Positions 42,627 through 51,318 of a stretch of DNA of 64,000 bases are shown here, piece by piece. The notes under the pieces were generated by a model. The model was not told the origin of the DNA and did not search any database. It saw nothing but the letters and a program-made list of their open reading frames with translations. Location: assembly GCA_035798135.1 (NCBI GenBank), contig JAPFBR010000002.1, positions 310,001 to 374,000 on the forward strand, written 5' to 3'. How positions within the stretch are numbered: position 1 is the stretch's first letter; each line of letters begins with the position of its first letter. Position numbers and translations under genes: made by a program. Source of the DNA: Sediminicola sp035798135 (GTDB taxonomy: Bacteria; Bacteroidota; Bacteroidia; Flavobacteriales; Flavobacteriaceae).

Positions 42627-43460
42627 ATGAAAAAAATATCATTAAGCTTATTAGCAGTAGTCCTACTTGCTTCTTGTGTTTCTAAAAAGAAATATGTACA
42701 ATTGGAACTGGAACACGGACAAACAAAAAGTCAGTTGACTAAAACAGCCGTAGAAAAGGAAGAACTTGAGGCTAAATTTGCCAAAATTGAGGCAAGGGTT
42801 GCTGATTACAATTCCAAGATCAATGAATTGACAGAAGTAAACGATGCCCAATTCGTTACTGTTGATGGTGTTGCCGTCATTTCCAATGATGTTAAAAAAC
42901 AAATGCGTGAAACATTGAAAAATGTTGCACCTGGAAAATTAAGTGGGGCTAAAACACTTAAGGATTCCATGAATTTGGCAGTGTCCTACAACCTTCATAA
43001 ATCTTTGGATGCCAGCACCTTGAATGAGGATGAGGATATCGCCATCGATATCAACGAGACTGTGGTCATGATTTCCATTTCTGACAAATTGTTGTTCAAC
43101 ACAGCAAGTTATAATGTAAGCACTAAAGCAAATGATATTTTGCAAAAATTGGCCAACATCATAAATTCTGAGCCTAGTATTGAAGTTATGGTAGAAGGAC
43201 ATACCGATGCCAGAACCATCAACACGCCTAAACTGGCGGATAACTGGGATTTAAGTGTGATGCGTGCTACCTCGGTTGTAAGAAAATTACAAAACGATTA
43301 CAACGTTGCACCTGAAAAGATGATTGCATCAGGTAGAAGTAGCTATCAGCCATTGGTTTCCAATGATTCCAAGGAAGATAGGGCAAAAAATAGAAGAACC
43401 CGTATTGTGATCTTACCAAACATAGATAAATTCTTTGCACTTATGGCCTCTAACGAATAG
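42627..43460 (+). CDS. OmpA family lipoprotein
   Basis: 277 aa outer-membrane lipoprotein that binds peptidoglycan. Lipobox LLASC (Cys17), then a coiled coil (residues ~20-75), an unassigned middle part and the OmpA C-terminal domain (~150-270) with the peptidoglycan-binding motif VEGHTDARTIN and LSVMRATSVVRKLQ, ending NRRTRIVILP. Followed at 30 bp by a strong terminator. Monocistronic. Confidence 0.94.
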   Translation: MKKISLSLLAVVLLASCVSKKKYVQLELEHGQTKSQLTKTAVEKEELEAKFAKIEARVADYNSKINELTEVNDAQFVTVDGVAVISNDVKKQMRETLKNVAPGKLSGAKTLKDSMNLAVSYNLHKSLDASTLNEDEDIAIDINETVVMISISDKLLFNTASYNVSTKANDILQKLANIINSEPSIEVMVEGHTDARTINTPKLADNWDLSVMRATSVVRKLQNDYNVAPEKMIASGRSSYQPLVSNDSKEDRAKNRRTRIVILPNIDKFFALMASNE

Positions 43461-43490
43461 GTCTGCATTGAATCCAAATATATAGTATTC

Positions 43491-43520
43491 AAAAGGCCGT
43501 CACATGTGACGGCCTTTTTT
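43491..43520 (+). terminator. Rho-independent terminator after OmpA gene
   Basis: AAAAGGCCGTCACA / TGTGACGGCCTTTT, a fully self-complementary 28-bp palindrome followed by T6. It lies between the OmpA stop and the convergent trehalase stop (43549) and may serve both. Confidence 0.9.
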
Positions 43521-43548
43521 ATTGTAATAAATCATAAAACAACATCCC

Positions 43549-45126
43549 CTATTCCATTTCGCTCAATAGGTGCTTAAAACCTAAGGCAACACCATTTGTC
43601 CATCCAAAACCATCCTGCAGGTCATACTCACCGCCTCCTGACAAGAGGGTAACATCTTCAACATTGTATTTTTCCATCATTTTACCCGTATTGGCATATA
43701 CTTTTTCGTTCAGGTTCAGCCATCGGACCATAATTTCCTTTGCCTCCTTATCAAAACCGTAATTCAATAATCCCTTTACGGCTATCCACTGTAATGGTGC
43801 CCATCCATTGGGAGCGTCCCATTGTTGGCCGCTATGTTCCATAGTTGTTAAGAGTCCGCCATCCTTCAAAAAATCCTTCATAAGATGGTCTTTTACCTTG
43901 TGTGCCTGTTTTTTTGTGGCGATGTTAAAAAACAATGGAAATGCGCCCGCCAAAGTCATTTGTTTTCTCACCGTTCCTTGGGGAGCATCCAAATCCATAA
44001 AAAATGAAGTCTCACTATTCCAAAATACCTCCTGTATGACCTGCTTTCTCCGTTCCGCCTTGTCTGTGTAGGATTGTGCCGTTTCCGAATCTCCCTTTAA
44101 TTCGTATCCACGGGCCAATTGGGTTTCCATGTAATAGATCAGGCTATTTAAATCTACCGGTGCTATTGTGGTCGTGGTAATTGTACCAAATTCACCATCT
44201 TCGCCGTACCATCTGGTGCTAAAATCCCAGCCAGATTCTGCCCCGGCCCTTAAATTGGAGTATAGTTTCTTTTTTTCGGTCTCACTACTAAATTGTGCGG
44301 CCAGGTGTACATCTTCCTTATATGATTCTTGTCTTGGGGTAGTCCTTTTATCCCAATATCTGTTTAGAACATCCCCATTGGTTGTCTTTACAACATGTTT
44401 GGTGAATTCTCCAGGTTTCAAACCGGACTCCCCATCCATCCAAAAATTATATTCCTTTTCAATAAATGGGAGATATTCCAAAAACCTTTGATCTTCCCCT
44501 TTCGTCAAAGAAGTGACCATCAAGGTATAGAATGGGGGTTGGGATCTGGAGAGGTAGTAATCTCTTGTGCCATTGGGAATAAAGCCCAAGGTATCAATGA
44601 GGTGACTAAAGTTATCCACCATATGGGCGGCCAAGGTATCTTTTTTATCTGCTAGAAGGCCTTCTATGGTAAAATAGCTGTCCCAATAGTAAATTTCACG
44701 AAACCGTCCTCCTGGCACCACATATTCTTTGGGAAGTGGTATTCTTGAGGAATACGCCACGGCCTTATCAGGTGATCTTGTAAGCATTGCCCAAATATTG
44801 CTAATATGTTGGTACATGTTCTTGGTGGTATCGGTTTCAAATTTATTGATGACTTGAAACTGATCAGAGAAGTGTGATTTTACAAAGCCATTCAGCTTAA
44901 ATTCAGGTTTCTTTTTTTCTTGTTCGTATATAGTTATCAATTCCTGGTAAGATCGGTCAGGGACAAGGTCTACAAAGGTTTTTGAATCCTTGAAAAGGTT
45001 ATTGAGCTGTACGTCCTTGAACAATTGACTTTCGTAAAAATCTACTTGGGTTTCTTTTGGAGCCTCCGTCTTACAGGATAGGCAAAAAAAAAGGATGAGT
45101 ATACAACCCCAATTTAAAATCTTCAT
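43549..45126 (-). CDS. treA: Trehalase (GH37), lipoprotein form
   Basis: Hydrolyses trehalose to two glucose, here outside the cytoplasm. 525 aa from ATG 45126; lipobox FCLSC near residue 18. The ATG at 45144 in the frame overlaps the promoter box, so the inner start is chosen. Both trehalase signatures are present: PGGRFREIYYWDSYF (~140) and QWDAPNGWAPLQW (~435), and the catalytic-loop GGGGEYDLQDGFGWTNGV variant SGGGEYDLQDGFGWTNG. The GH63 gene lies just upstream on the same strand but ends in its own terminator. Confidence 0.94.
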   Translation of the reverse strand: MKILNWGCILILFFCLSCKTEAPKETQVDFYESQLFKDVQLNNLFKDSKTFVDLVPDRSYQELITIYEQEKKKPEFKLNGFVKSHFSDQFQVINKFETDTTKNMYQHISNIWAMLTRSPDKAVAYSSRIPLPKEYVVPGGRFREIYYWDSYFTIEGLLADKKDTLAAHMVDNFSHLIDTLGFIPNGTRDYYLSRSQPPFYTLMVTSLTKGEDQRFLEYLPFIEKEYNFWMDGESGLKPGEFTKHVVKTTNGDVLNRYWDKRTTPRQESYKEDVHLAAQFSSETEKKKLYSNLRAGAESGWDFSTRWYGEDGEFGTITTTTIAPVDLNSLIYYMETQLARGYELKGDSETAQSYTDKAERRKQVIQEVFWNSETSFFMDLDAPQGTVRKQMTLAGAFPLFFNIATKKQAHKVKDHLMKDFLKDGGLLTTMEHSGQQWDAPNGWAPLQWIAVKGLLNYGFDKEAKEIMVRWLNLNEKVYANTGKMMEKYNVEDVTLLSGGGEYDLQDGFGWTNGVALGFKHLLSEME

Positions 45127-45141
45127 ATATCTAGTTTTATT

Positions 45142-45176
45142 CAAAAATAGGATATTTTATTACAAGGGAAGACAAA
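45142..45176 (-). promoter_or_regulatory. Promoter of the trehalase gene
   Basis: Minus strand: TTTG (45176-45173), 23 bp, TATTTTTG (45149-45142), then ATG at 45126 15 nt later. Matches the Bacteroidota -33/-7 elements and decides for the shorter trehalase start. Confidence 0.5.
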
Positions 45177-45209
45177 CAAAAAAAAGTCCAAGGGTATTAC
45201 CTTGGACTT
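45177..45209 (-). terminator. Rho-independent terminator after GH63 gene
   Basis: 10-bp perfect stem AAGTCCAAGG / CCTTGGACTT, 6-nt loop, A-rich left flank (45177-45185) that gives the U tract on the minus strand. It lies 53 bp beyond the GH63 stop and immediately next to the trehalase promoter. Confidence 0.85.
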
Positions 45210-45262
45210 CAATATTAGATATAAAATTAAGGTGCTGCTATTAAAACAGTGTGTTTCTTAAT

Positions 45263-47914
45263 TTACTTACCTTCATTATCATCACAGAACTCATAGATTA
45301 AATTTGCTACAAGACCTGTCCATCCTGTTTGGTGGGAAGCCCCTACCCCACGGCCATTATCGCCATGGAAGTATTCATAGAACAGTACCAGATCTTCAAA
45401 CTTTGGATGTTGGTAATACGTTTTATGTAGTGCATTTACCGGCCGATTTCCGTTTTTATCTTTTTGGAAGATAGCCACCAATCTTTTGCCCAATTCCTCT
45501 GCCAGTTCTTTTAGATCCTTATTGTTATTGCTTCCTGTAGGATATTCCATTCGCATATCCCCTCCAAAAAAGGCATGGTATTCCAATAGCGATTCTATGA
45601 ACATGTAATTGATGGGAAACCATATAGGACCTCTCCAATTACTGTTTCCCCCAAAAAGGGATACTGTAGATTCGGCAGGTTCGTAATCTATGGAATATGG
45701 GATGCCGTCTATGGTCAGGGTGTAGGTTTTCTGCTCATGTATTTTGGACAGTGCGCGGATTCCATAATCGCTTAAAAATTCCTTTTCATCCAAAAGGGTC
45801 TTCATAAGGACTTTAAATCGGCCCTGTGATACCAAGGAGAGCAATACCCCATCTTTGGAATTGGTTTGAATTACGCGATATTTAGATTTGTACATGCGAT
45901 AGTTTCTAAACCACTCCAAGCTTCTCTTAAAGGTAGGAAGTTTGTCCAATGTATCCTGTGGGATCACCAATACGGCGGCAAGGGAAAGTAGTCCAACAAT
46001 GGATCTAATCTTAACGGGGACATGTTCTCCTGAAGGTTTTACCAATCTGTCGTAAAAGAAGCCTTCCTCCTTATCCCAGTTCCCAACACTATCCTGATTT
46101 AAATTGTTCAAAGCCTCGGCGATAAAAACAAAATGCCCCAAATACTTTGTAGCCATGTCTTCAAAGGCTTTATCCACTAGTGAAATCTCTAATGAAATTT
46201 CCAACATGTTCAAACAATACAAGGCCATCCATGCCGTCCCATCTACCTGTTCCAAATAGCCTCCTCCGGGAATATCATGACTTCTATCAAAGACTCCAAT
46301 ATTATCAAGGCCCAAAAATCCGCCTTGAAAGACGTTATGTTCGTTCTTATCCTGTTGATTGACCCACCAAGTAAAGTTAAGGGCCAATTTATTGAAGATT
46401 CGTTTCAGAAAATCTATATCCCCTTTTCCAGTTTTCTTTTTATCTATTTGATAGACTTGGAACGCGGCCCATGCTTGGACGGGGGGATTCACATCACTAA
46501 AATTCCACTCGTATGCAGGTATTTGTCCATTTGGCGCCATATACCATTCCTTAGTAAGAAGCATCAATTGGATTTTGGCAAATTCGGCATCCAAATGTGC
46601 CAATGGCACACAATGGAAAGCAAGGTCCCACGCGGCAAACCAGGGATATTCCCAGGCATCTGGCATGGAAAGAATGTCGTGGGTCCTCATGGTTTTCCAT
46701 GTGTTGTTACGGCCACTCCGTCTTGCTTTTGGCGGTTCTCCGGTCAACGTATCACCACTCAACCACTGTTCCACATCATAATTATAATATTGCTTGGTCC
46801 AGAGCATGCCGGCAAAGGCTTGACGTTGAATATTGCTTAGGTCTTTGTCATCCGTTTTTTTCAGATCGCCATAGAATTCATCTGCTTGTGTGATTTTTTC
46901 TTCAAAATTCGCTTCAAAGGAGGTATCGAATGGATTGGACTCGATCTTCTTTTTGGACAATCTTAATCGTATGGTGACCTCACTCTTTCCTTTAATGTCC
47001 AATTTATAATAAGGGGCAAACTTAGTACCTTCCTTTTTACTTTCGGGAATTTTAAAATTATTACTTACCACGGCATCGTGGAAAAGATCTTTCTTAAAGG
47101 GATGATCGTTTGGTTTATTGTAAATTTTGGAATCATTGGTCTCATTTTCTGTAAACAGGAGTTTATCCGGTTTTTCAAAATAAAAATGATAATCCCCAAT
47201 GTAAGGATGCGTAATATCTACTGAACCAAAGGTTTTACCCTGCTCATTGGCTTTGATCAAAGGTTTTTTTGGCATTTCATAAAAGCTCCAAAAATTCCGT
47301 ATCCAGAGGGTTGGAAGCACGGATATTGGCGCCTTTTTTACGCTTCTGTTGGCAATGGTTATTTTTATAAGGATATCCTCTGGATCGGCCTTTGAGTATT
47401 CTGTAAATACATCAAAATATTCATTTTTATCAAATATTCCTGTATCCAATAATTCATATTCCAGTTCCTTTTTTCCCCTCTTTTGATTGGTCGCGACCAA
47501 GTCCTTATAGGGAAATGCTTTCTGGGGATATTTATATAAATGTTTCATATAGGAATGGGTGGGAGTATTATCCAAATAATAATACAATTCCTTTACATCC
47601 TCCCCGTGATTCCCTTCTGGTCCTGTTAGGCCAAACAATCGTTCCTTTAAAATATTGTCCTTGCCATTCCATAGGGCCACTCCAAAACACAGATTGCAAT
47701 AGCGGTCAGAAATTCCAGCAATTCCATCCTCACCCCATCGATATACCCGTAAACGGGAATGGTCGTGCGGAAAATAATTCCATGCATCGCCGTGGACACT
47801 GTAATCTTCCCTCACGGTACCCCATTGACGTTCACTTAAGTATGGTCCCCACTGTAACCAATCCTTTTCACCGCTATAGTTTTCTTTGAGTCTTTTTTCC
47901 TCTTCCTTAATCAT
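45263..47914 (-). CDS. GH63-type glucosidase (MGH1-like)
   Basis: 883 aa (alpha/alpha)6-barrel glycosidase, no signal peptide, so cytoplasmic. N-terminal beta domain opens EKDWLQWGPYLSERQWGTVREDYS; barrel motifs include AWEYPWFAAWDLAFHCVPLAH (~420), GDIDFLKRIFNKL, and the late WRGPIWFPINYMFIESLLEYH and HQTGWTGLVANLIY that carry conserved Trp/Glu residues of the family. Bacterial GH63 enzymes act on alpha-glucosides or on glucosyl/mannosyl-glycerate. Next to trehalase, so a role in trehalose or compatible-solute breakdown is an inference. Confidence 0.9.
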   Translation of the reverse strand: MIKEEEKRLKENYSGEKDWLQWGPYLSERQWGTVREDYSVHGDAWNYFPHDHSRLRVYRWGEDGIAGISDRYCNLCFGVALWNGKDNILKERLFGLTGPEGNHGEDVKELYYYLDNTPTHSYMKHLYKYPQKAFPYKDLVATNQKRGKKELEYELLDTGIFDKNEYFDVFTEYSKADPEDILIKITIANRSVKKAPISVLPTLWIRNFWSFYEMPKKPLIKANEQGKTFGSVDITHPYIGDYHFYFEKPDKLLFTENETNDSKIYNKPNDHPFKKDLFHDAVVSNNFKIPESKKEGTKFAPYYKLDIKGKSEVTIRLRLSKKKIESNPFDTSFEANFEEKITQADEFYGDLKKTDDKDLSNIQRQAFAGMLWTKQYYNYDVEQWLSGDTLTGEPPKARRSGRNNTWKTMRTHDILSMPDAWEYPWFAAWDLAFHCVPLAHLDAEFAKIQLMLLTKEWYMAPNGQIPAYEWNFSDVNPPVQAWAAFQVYQIDKKKTGKGDIDFLKRIFNKLALNFTWWVNQQDKNEHNVFQGGFLGLDNIGVFDRSHDIPGGGYLEQVDGTAWMALYCLNMLEISLEISLVDKAFEDMATKYLGHFVFIAEALNNLNQDSVGNWDKEEGFFYDRLVKPSGEHVPVKIRSIVGLLSLAAVLVIPQDTLDKLPTFKRSLEWFRNYRMYKSKYRVIQTNSKDGVLLSLVSQGRFKVLMKTLLDEKEFLSDYGIRALSKIHEQKTYTLTIDGIPYSIDYEPAESTVSLFGGNSNWRGPIWFPINYMFIESLLEYHAFFGGDMRMEYPTGSNNNKDLKELAEELGKRLVAIFQKDKNGNRPVNALHKTYYQHPKFEDLVLFYEYFHGDNGRGVGASHQTGWTGLVANLIYEFCDDNEGK

Positions 47915-48051
47915 AAAACAATCTGTTTTTCGGAGGCGAAAAATACTTCTTTATCCCATAATTTCATTATAAATATATTTTTTTTACACATATTGTAGTA
48001 CTTACTTGAATATTATGGGGATATGTCGGGATTTATCAATCCTTTTGAGAA

Positions 48052-48201
48052 AAAGTAATCGAATGATTTCCACAACTGATATACAATTTATTGGTATAGG
48101 TCCTTTTGGTCATCACGGTGGTCGGTATAAAAGGTGGTTATCTTAAATATGACACCTTCATTTTGTTTGATCAGGGTTGTAAATAATTCTTCCTTACCCA
48201 T
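48052..48201 (-). pseudogene. Remnant of an ECF sigma factor gene with in-frame nonsense codon
   Basis: ATG 48201 opens MGKEELFTTLIKQNEG, continuing VIFKITTFYTDHRDDQKDLYQ and then TAA (48088-48090); the same frame goes on IVYQLWKSFDYF before likeness is lost at ~48052. This is the N-terminal region 2 of Bacteroidota sigma-70 family (ECF) factors, where DLYQ-E-IVYQLWKSFDSFRG is usual; the E codon has become TAA. The remaining two thirds (regions 2.3-4) are missing. The rest of the 646-bp spacer 47915-48560 holds only AT-rich sequence and the terminator at 48408. Confidence 0.8.
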
Positions 48202-48407
48202 TCTTGCGTTATGCTTTTCTTATTAGTATCGATCCCTATATAATTATCACACCAATCAACAACAAAAAATAATATTGATGTTTTTTGGGATCTGAATTTA
48301 AATTAGCCAATAATTTTATCTAATGGTAAATGAAAGTCATGCAATTTTAAAGCTAAAACGGTATTTATGGGAAGCTCAAATTTAAGCTCCAGATATATAT
48401 GCATAAA

Positions 48408-48434
48408 AAAAGGGAGCTTTTTAAGCTCCCTTTT
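48408..48434 (-). terminator. Terminator of the molybdenum-cofactor operon
   Basis: 12-bp perfect stem AAAAGGGAGCTT / AAGCTCCCTTTT with a TTT loop and an A-run at the left (U-run on the minus strand). It lies 127 bp beyond the amidohydrolase stop, the last gene of the operon. Confidence 0.85.
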
Positions 48435-48560
48435 AACCATAGGTTGAAATTTATTACGATTATGATGGGTATATTTTATCTAGTACAAGCAAATAGACAT
48501 TAGAATCGGTACAATTTACCTGACTAAAATATCCAATGAATACTTTCTGAAAAAGATACC

Positions 48561-49670
48561 TTAATCCATAGGGAATAAACTGGTATCAAGTCCAGGGATG
48601 AGTCGCAACGCATTTTTATAGTATACTTTTTTCAAGACATCATCTGGAAGCCCCATGCCGTACATAGCCCAAAAGGCATGGTATTTCTTGTAATAAGGAA
48701 AGTACTCATCATTGGTTTCCAGCACCCTGAAATAGGTAGGAAACTCTTCAGGTTTCCAGCTGTCTTTTCCAAAAAGAATCCTATCCTGATATTTTACGAA
48801 AAATTTATGGGCATTTTGGGGCTGCCTCCCCAATTCAGCAATAACAGCTGAGATACCGACGTTCATATTTGGCATTTCGTCCATCAGTTCACTTAATTTT
48901 TGCAAATCATTGGCATACCATCCCATATGGGCAGCTATAAAATTGGTGTTCGGGTGTTTTTTAAAAATATGGTGCTGTTCATCAATTATTTGTTGCCAGG
49001 GCGCTGGATCGGTATCTGTGCGCTTTCTACGGGGATGTGTTTTTAATTCCAACCATCGTTCATTGTCCCCATCAAATTCGTCCCAAAATGGTTTTGGGTC
49101 CGCGGCATGAATCAATACTGGAATTCCCAGTTCACCACATTTGGCCCAAATGGGATCTAAACGTTCGTCATCTATTGCCAAACGATTCCCTTCGGAATCC
49201 TTATTGCGTAGCCCCAGGCTTTTATAGATCTTTAAGCCTTTTGCACCATTTTTGACGTCCAGTTCCAATTGTGTAACAGTTTTTTTGATCCAAGTCTTAT
49301 CACTGGCTCCTTCAAAATCTATATTGGCAAAGACGACGAACCTATTGGGATAGTTTTTCTTAATGTTATCTATTGATCCAACTATTTTCTCTCCCGAGCC
49401 TCCACTAAGATTCACCATAATACCCTCATTTAGCGAATCCATTGCTGTTATGAGCTCGGACAAGTCCTGTTCTGGCATACGAAATTGATGGCTATGGACG
49501 TCTATAAAAGGAAATTTTGCCTTTTTGACCTCTTTGCCCGGGATTATCAGGGTTGAAATAGGATTGTAAGCTTCAAAATCCATCTCCTGGGCCTGAAGTG
49601 AAAATAGAATAAAACTGGACAAACTCAAGGCTGCCACTAGTGATTTTTTGTTTATCATAAATATGTTCAT
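48561..49670 (-). CDS. Secreted amidohydrolase family protein
   Basis: 369 aa metal-dependent hydrolase (TIM barrel) with a signal peptide ending FSLQAQ. HSHQF in FIDVHSHQFR is the first metal His pair; IPVLIHAADPKPF and FIAAHMGWYAND give the next His residues; LFGKDSW carries the late Asp. The set fits the amidohydrolase-2 group (decarboxylase/lactonase-like). ATG 49658 (MINKK) is an alternative start. It lies 20 bp after mocA at the end of the molybdenum-cofactor operon, though it is periplasmic; the link is unexplained. Confidence 0.87.
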   Translation of the reverse strand: MNIFMINKKSLVAALSLSSFILFSLQAQEMDFEAYNPISTLIIPGKEVKKAKFPFIDVHSHQFRMPEQDLSELITAMDSLNEGIMVNLSGGSGEKIVGSIDNIKKNYPNRFVVFANIDFEGASDKTWIKKTVTQLELDVKNGAKGLKIYKSLGLRNKDSEGNRLAIDDERLDPIWAKCGELGIPVLIHAADPKPFWDEFDGDNERWLELKTHPRRKRTDTDPAPWQQIIDEQHHIFKKHPNTNFIAAHMGWYANDLQKLSELMDEMPNMNVGISAVIAELGRQPQNAHKFFVKYQDRILFGKDSWKPEEFPTYFRVLETNDEYFPYYKKYHAFWAMYGMGLPDDVLKKVYYKNALRLIPGLDTSLFPMD

Positions 49671-49690
49671 TGGTGTTAATTTTCTTCTGA

Positions 49691-50293
49691 TTATTTTTTT
49701 AATAGGGTATTATAATCTTCAATGGTATCCACATCGAGTCCCTTTCCCTCAGGATTTAGGCTAATGTTCAAATCCTTGTATTTTTTAATGAGCTCTTTGG
49801 CTCCAAAATCTTGTTTAAGGGCTTGTAACTCAGGGAAAAAATTTCGATCAAATATTGCGGGGACCCCTTCCCTATTGCCATAATTTGTTGTAACCATGCC
49901 TTTGGATTTTTCTATGAAAGTTTCCAGCATTTTATTGATATACTTGGTGTTGATCAAGGGTTGGTCTGCCAAAAGAATCATAATTCCTGTTACATCGGTT
50001 CTGTTATTTTGTATATAATTGACACCACAGCTTATAGAAGTTCCCAGTCCTGACGCCCATTCTTCATTATCTATAAACAGTAATTCATCGTTCTTTACTC
50101 TTGAGCGAATTTCTGCGGCATAGGCACCCAAAACAACAATAACTTCAGAAGCTATAGACATTTTGGCCTGATCTATAGCGTTTTCTAAAAGCGTGGTGCC
50201 CTTCCAAGGCAAAAGCTGCTTTATGCTTCCCATGCGTGACCCCTTGCCTGCTGCTAGGATCAATACATCTATTTTTACGTCTGGATGCCCCAT
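49691..50293 (-). CDS. mocA: Molybdenum cofactor cytidylyltransferase-like protein
   Basis: 200 aa nucleotidyltransferase that would attach CMP to molybdopterin to make MCD, the cofactor of xanthine-dehydrogenase-type enzymes. Signature LILAAGKGSRMGSIKQLLPW (~11-30) with MocA-type Leu-Leu-Pro; ADQPLINTKYI (~108). Start overlaps the stop of xdhC by one base (TAATG). The pairing with XdhC points to molybdenum hydroxylases, not to DMSO-reductase-type enzymes. Confidence 0.88.
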   Translation of the reverse strand: MGHPDVKIDVLILAAGKGSRMGSIKQLLPWKGTTLLENAIDQAKMSIASEVIVVLGAYAAEIRSRVKNDELLFIDNEEWASGLGTSISCGVNYIQNNRTDVTGIMILLADQPLINTKYINKMLETFIEKSKGMVTTNYGNREGVPAIFDRNFFPELQALKQDFGAKELIKKYKDLNISLNPEGKGLDVDTIEDYNTLLKK

Positions 50294-51318
50294 TAGCTAT
50301 GTATTCCTCCGGCTTTGTCCTTAAGCATCATTGGTTCCTTATTTCTGATTACGGAAAGTATTTCCGATAAGATGGCAATTGCTATTTCTTGTGGCGTTTC
50401 TGCGCCAATATTAAGTCCGGCAGGCCCATGTATTTTTTTAAAGAATGTGTGGGCTACCTCAGGGCAATGTTCCAAAAGATCGCTTAACAAGCGTTCCCTT
50501 CTTTTTGAAGGGCCCAAAAGGCCCAGATATATTGGATTGGTATCTTTTAATTTAAGGAGATACTTTAAATCTTTTGCATAGCTATGGGTCATCACTAGTA
50601 CCGCAGTTTGTTCATCTATGCACTCCAAATCCATTTCTTCCGGCCCTAGGTTAAAAAAGGCATAAGCTCCCGGAAAATCAAAAATATTCTTTTCCTCCAT
50701 GGGCGTGGCTATTATGGTGACTTCCCAACCGGCTGTGGATGCCATGGAACACAGTTGGACCGCATCGTGTTCGGCACCAACAATCACAAGCTGAAAACAT
50801 GGCTCCATTTCTTGTTCAAAAACCTGCAAATCTGAATTTTGAGTATGGACAAGATCAAAATCATGTTGCACGGGATGTTTCTTTCCTTCGCCAAAATCAA
50901 CCACTGTTCCCAAACCGTTGAATTCCCCTGCCATTTTATTATAATAAGAACGCAGCTTAAAGTTCGCCCTTTTTTTAAGGCAGTTATCAAAGGCTCCCAA
51001 GAAAGGTTCTTTGGGATAGAAAGGTTCAAGCAGTATATAAAGAATCCCCTCACAACCTAGTCGATAACGACCGTCATACGTTATCATTTTGGGGATATTA
51101 CTTGCAAAAACACTCTTTGCCTGCTGCACTACTTCCTTTTCCACACAGCCACCGCTCACTGCACCGACCTTTTTACCATTTTCTAAAAGTAGCATGCTTA
51201 CCCCTGGCCTTCGATAAGACGATCCATCCAAGGCTACCACGGTGGCTAAAACAGCCTTAATACCGCGATCTTTTGCGTGCTGATATTCGTGTATTATCTT
51301 TTTAAGTTCGTGTGTCAT
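50293..51318 (-). CDS. xdhC: XdhC family protein
   Basis: 341 aa; inserts sulfurated molybdenum cofactor into xanthine-dehydrogenase-type apoenzymes in characterised homologues. N-terminal XdhC/CoxI domain (VALDGSSYRRPGVSMLLLENG, VSGGCVEKEV, ~25-70) and a C-terminal Rossmann domain (LVIVGAEHDAVQLCSMASTAGWEVTII, ~195; LGLLGPSKRRERLL; GLNIGAETPQEIAIAILSEI). Start overlaps moeA by 4 bp (ATGA). Its presence implies a molybdenum hydroxylase elsewhere, since none is in the window except a possible remnant at 56.4 kb. Confidence 0.93.
   Translation of the reverse strand: MTHELKKIIHEYQHAKDRGIKAVLATVVALDGSSYRRPGVSMLLLENGKKVGAVSGGCVEKEVVQQAKSVFASNIPKMITYDGRYRLGCEGILYILLEPFYPKEPFLGAFDNCLKKRANFKLRSYYNKMAGEFNGLGTVVDFGEGKKHPVQHDFDLVHTQNSDLQVFEQEMEPCFQLVIVGAEHDAVQLCSMASTAGWEVTIIATPMEEKNIFDFPGAYAFFNLGPEEMDLECIDEQTAVLVMTHSYAKDLKYLLKLKDTNPIYLGLLGPSKRRERLLSDLLEHCPEVAHTFFKKIHGPAGLNIGAETPQEIAIAILSEILSVIRNKEPMMLKDKAGGIHS

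Noticed and set aside
49691..51318. XdhC and MocA as evidence of a working xanthine dehydrogenase in this window
   Set aside because: These are maturation proteins; no intact 2Fe-2S or molybdopterin subunit gene is present here.
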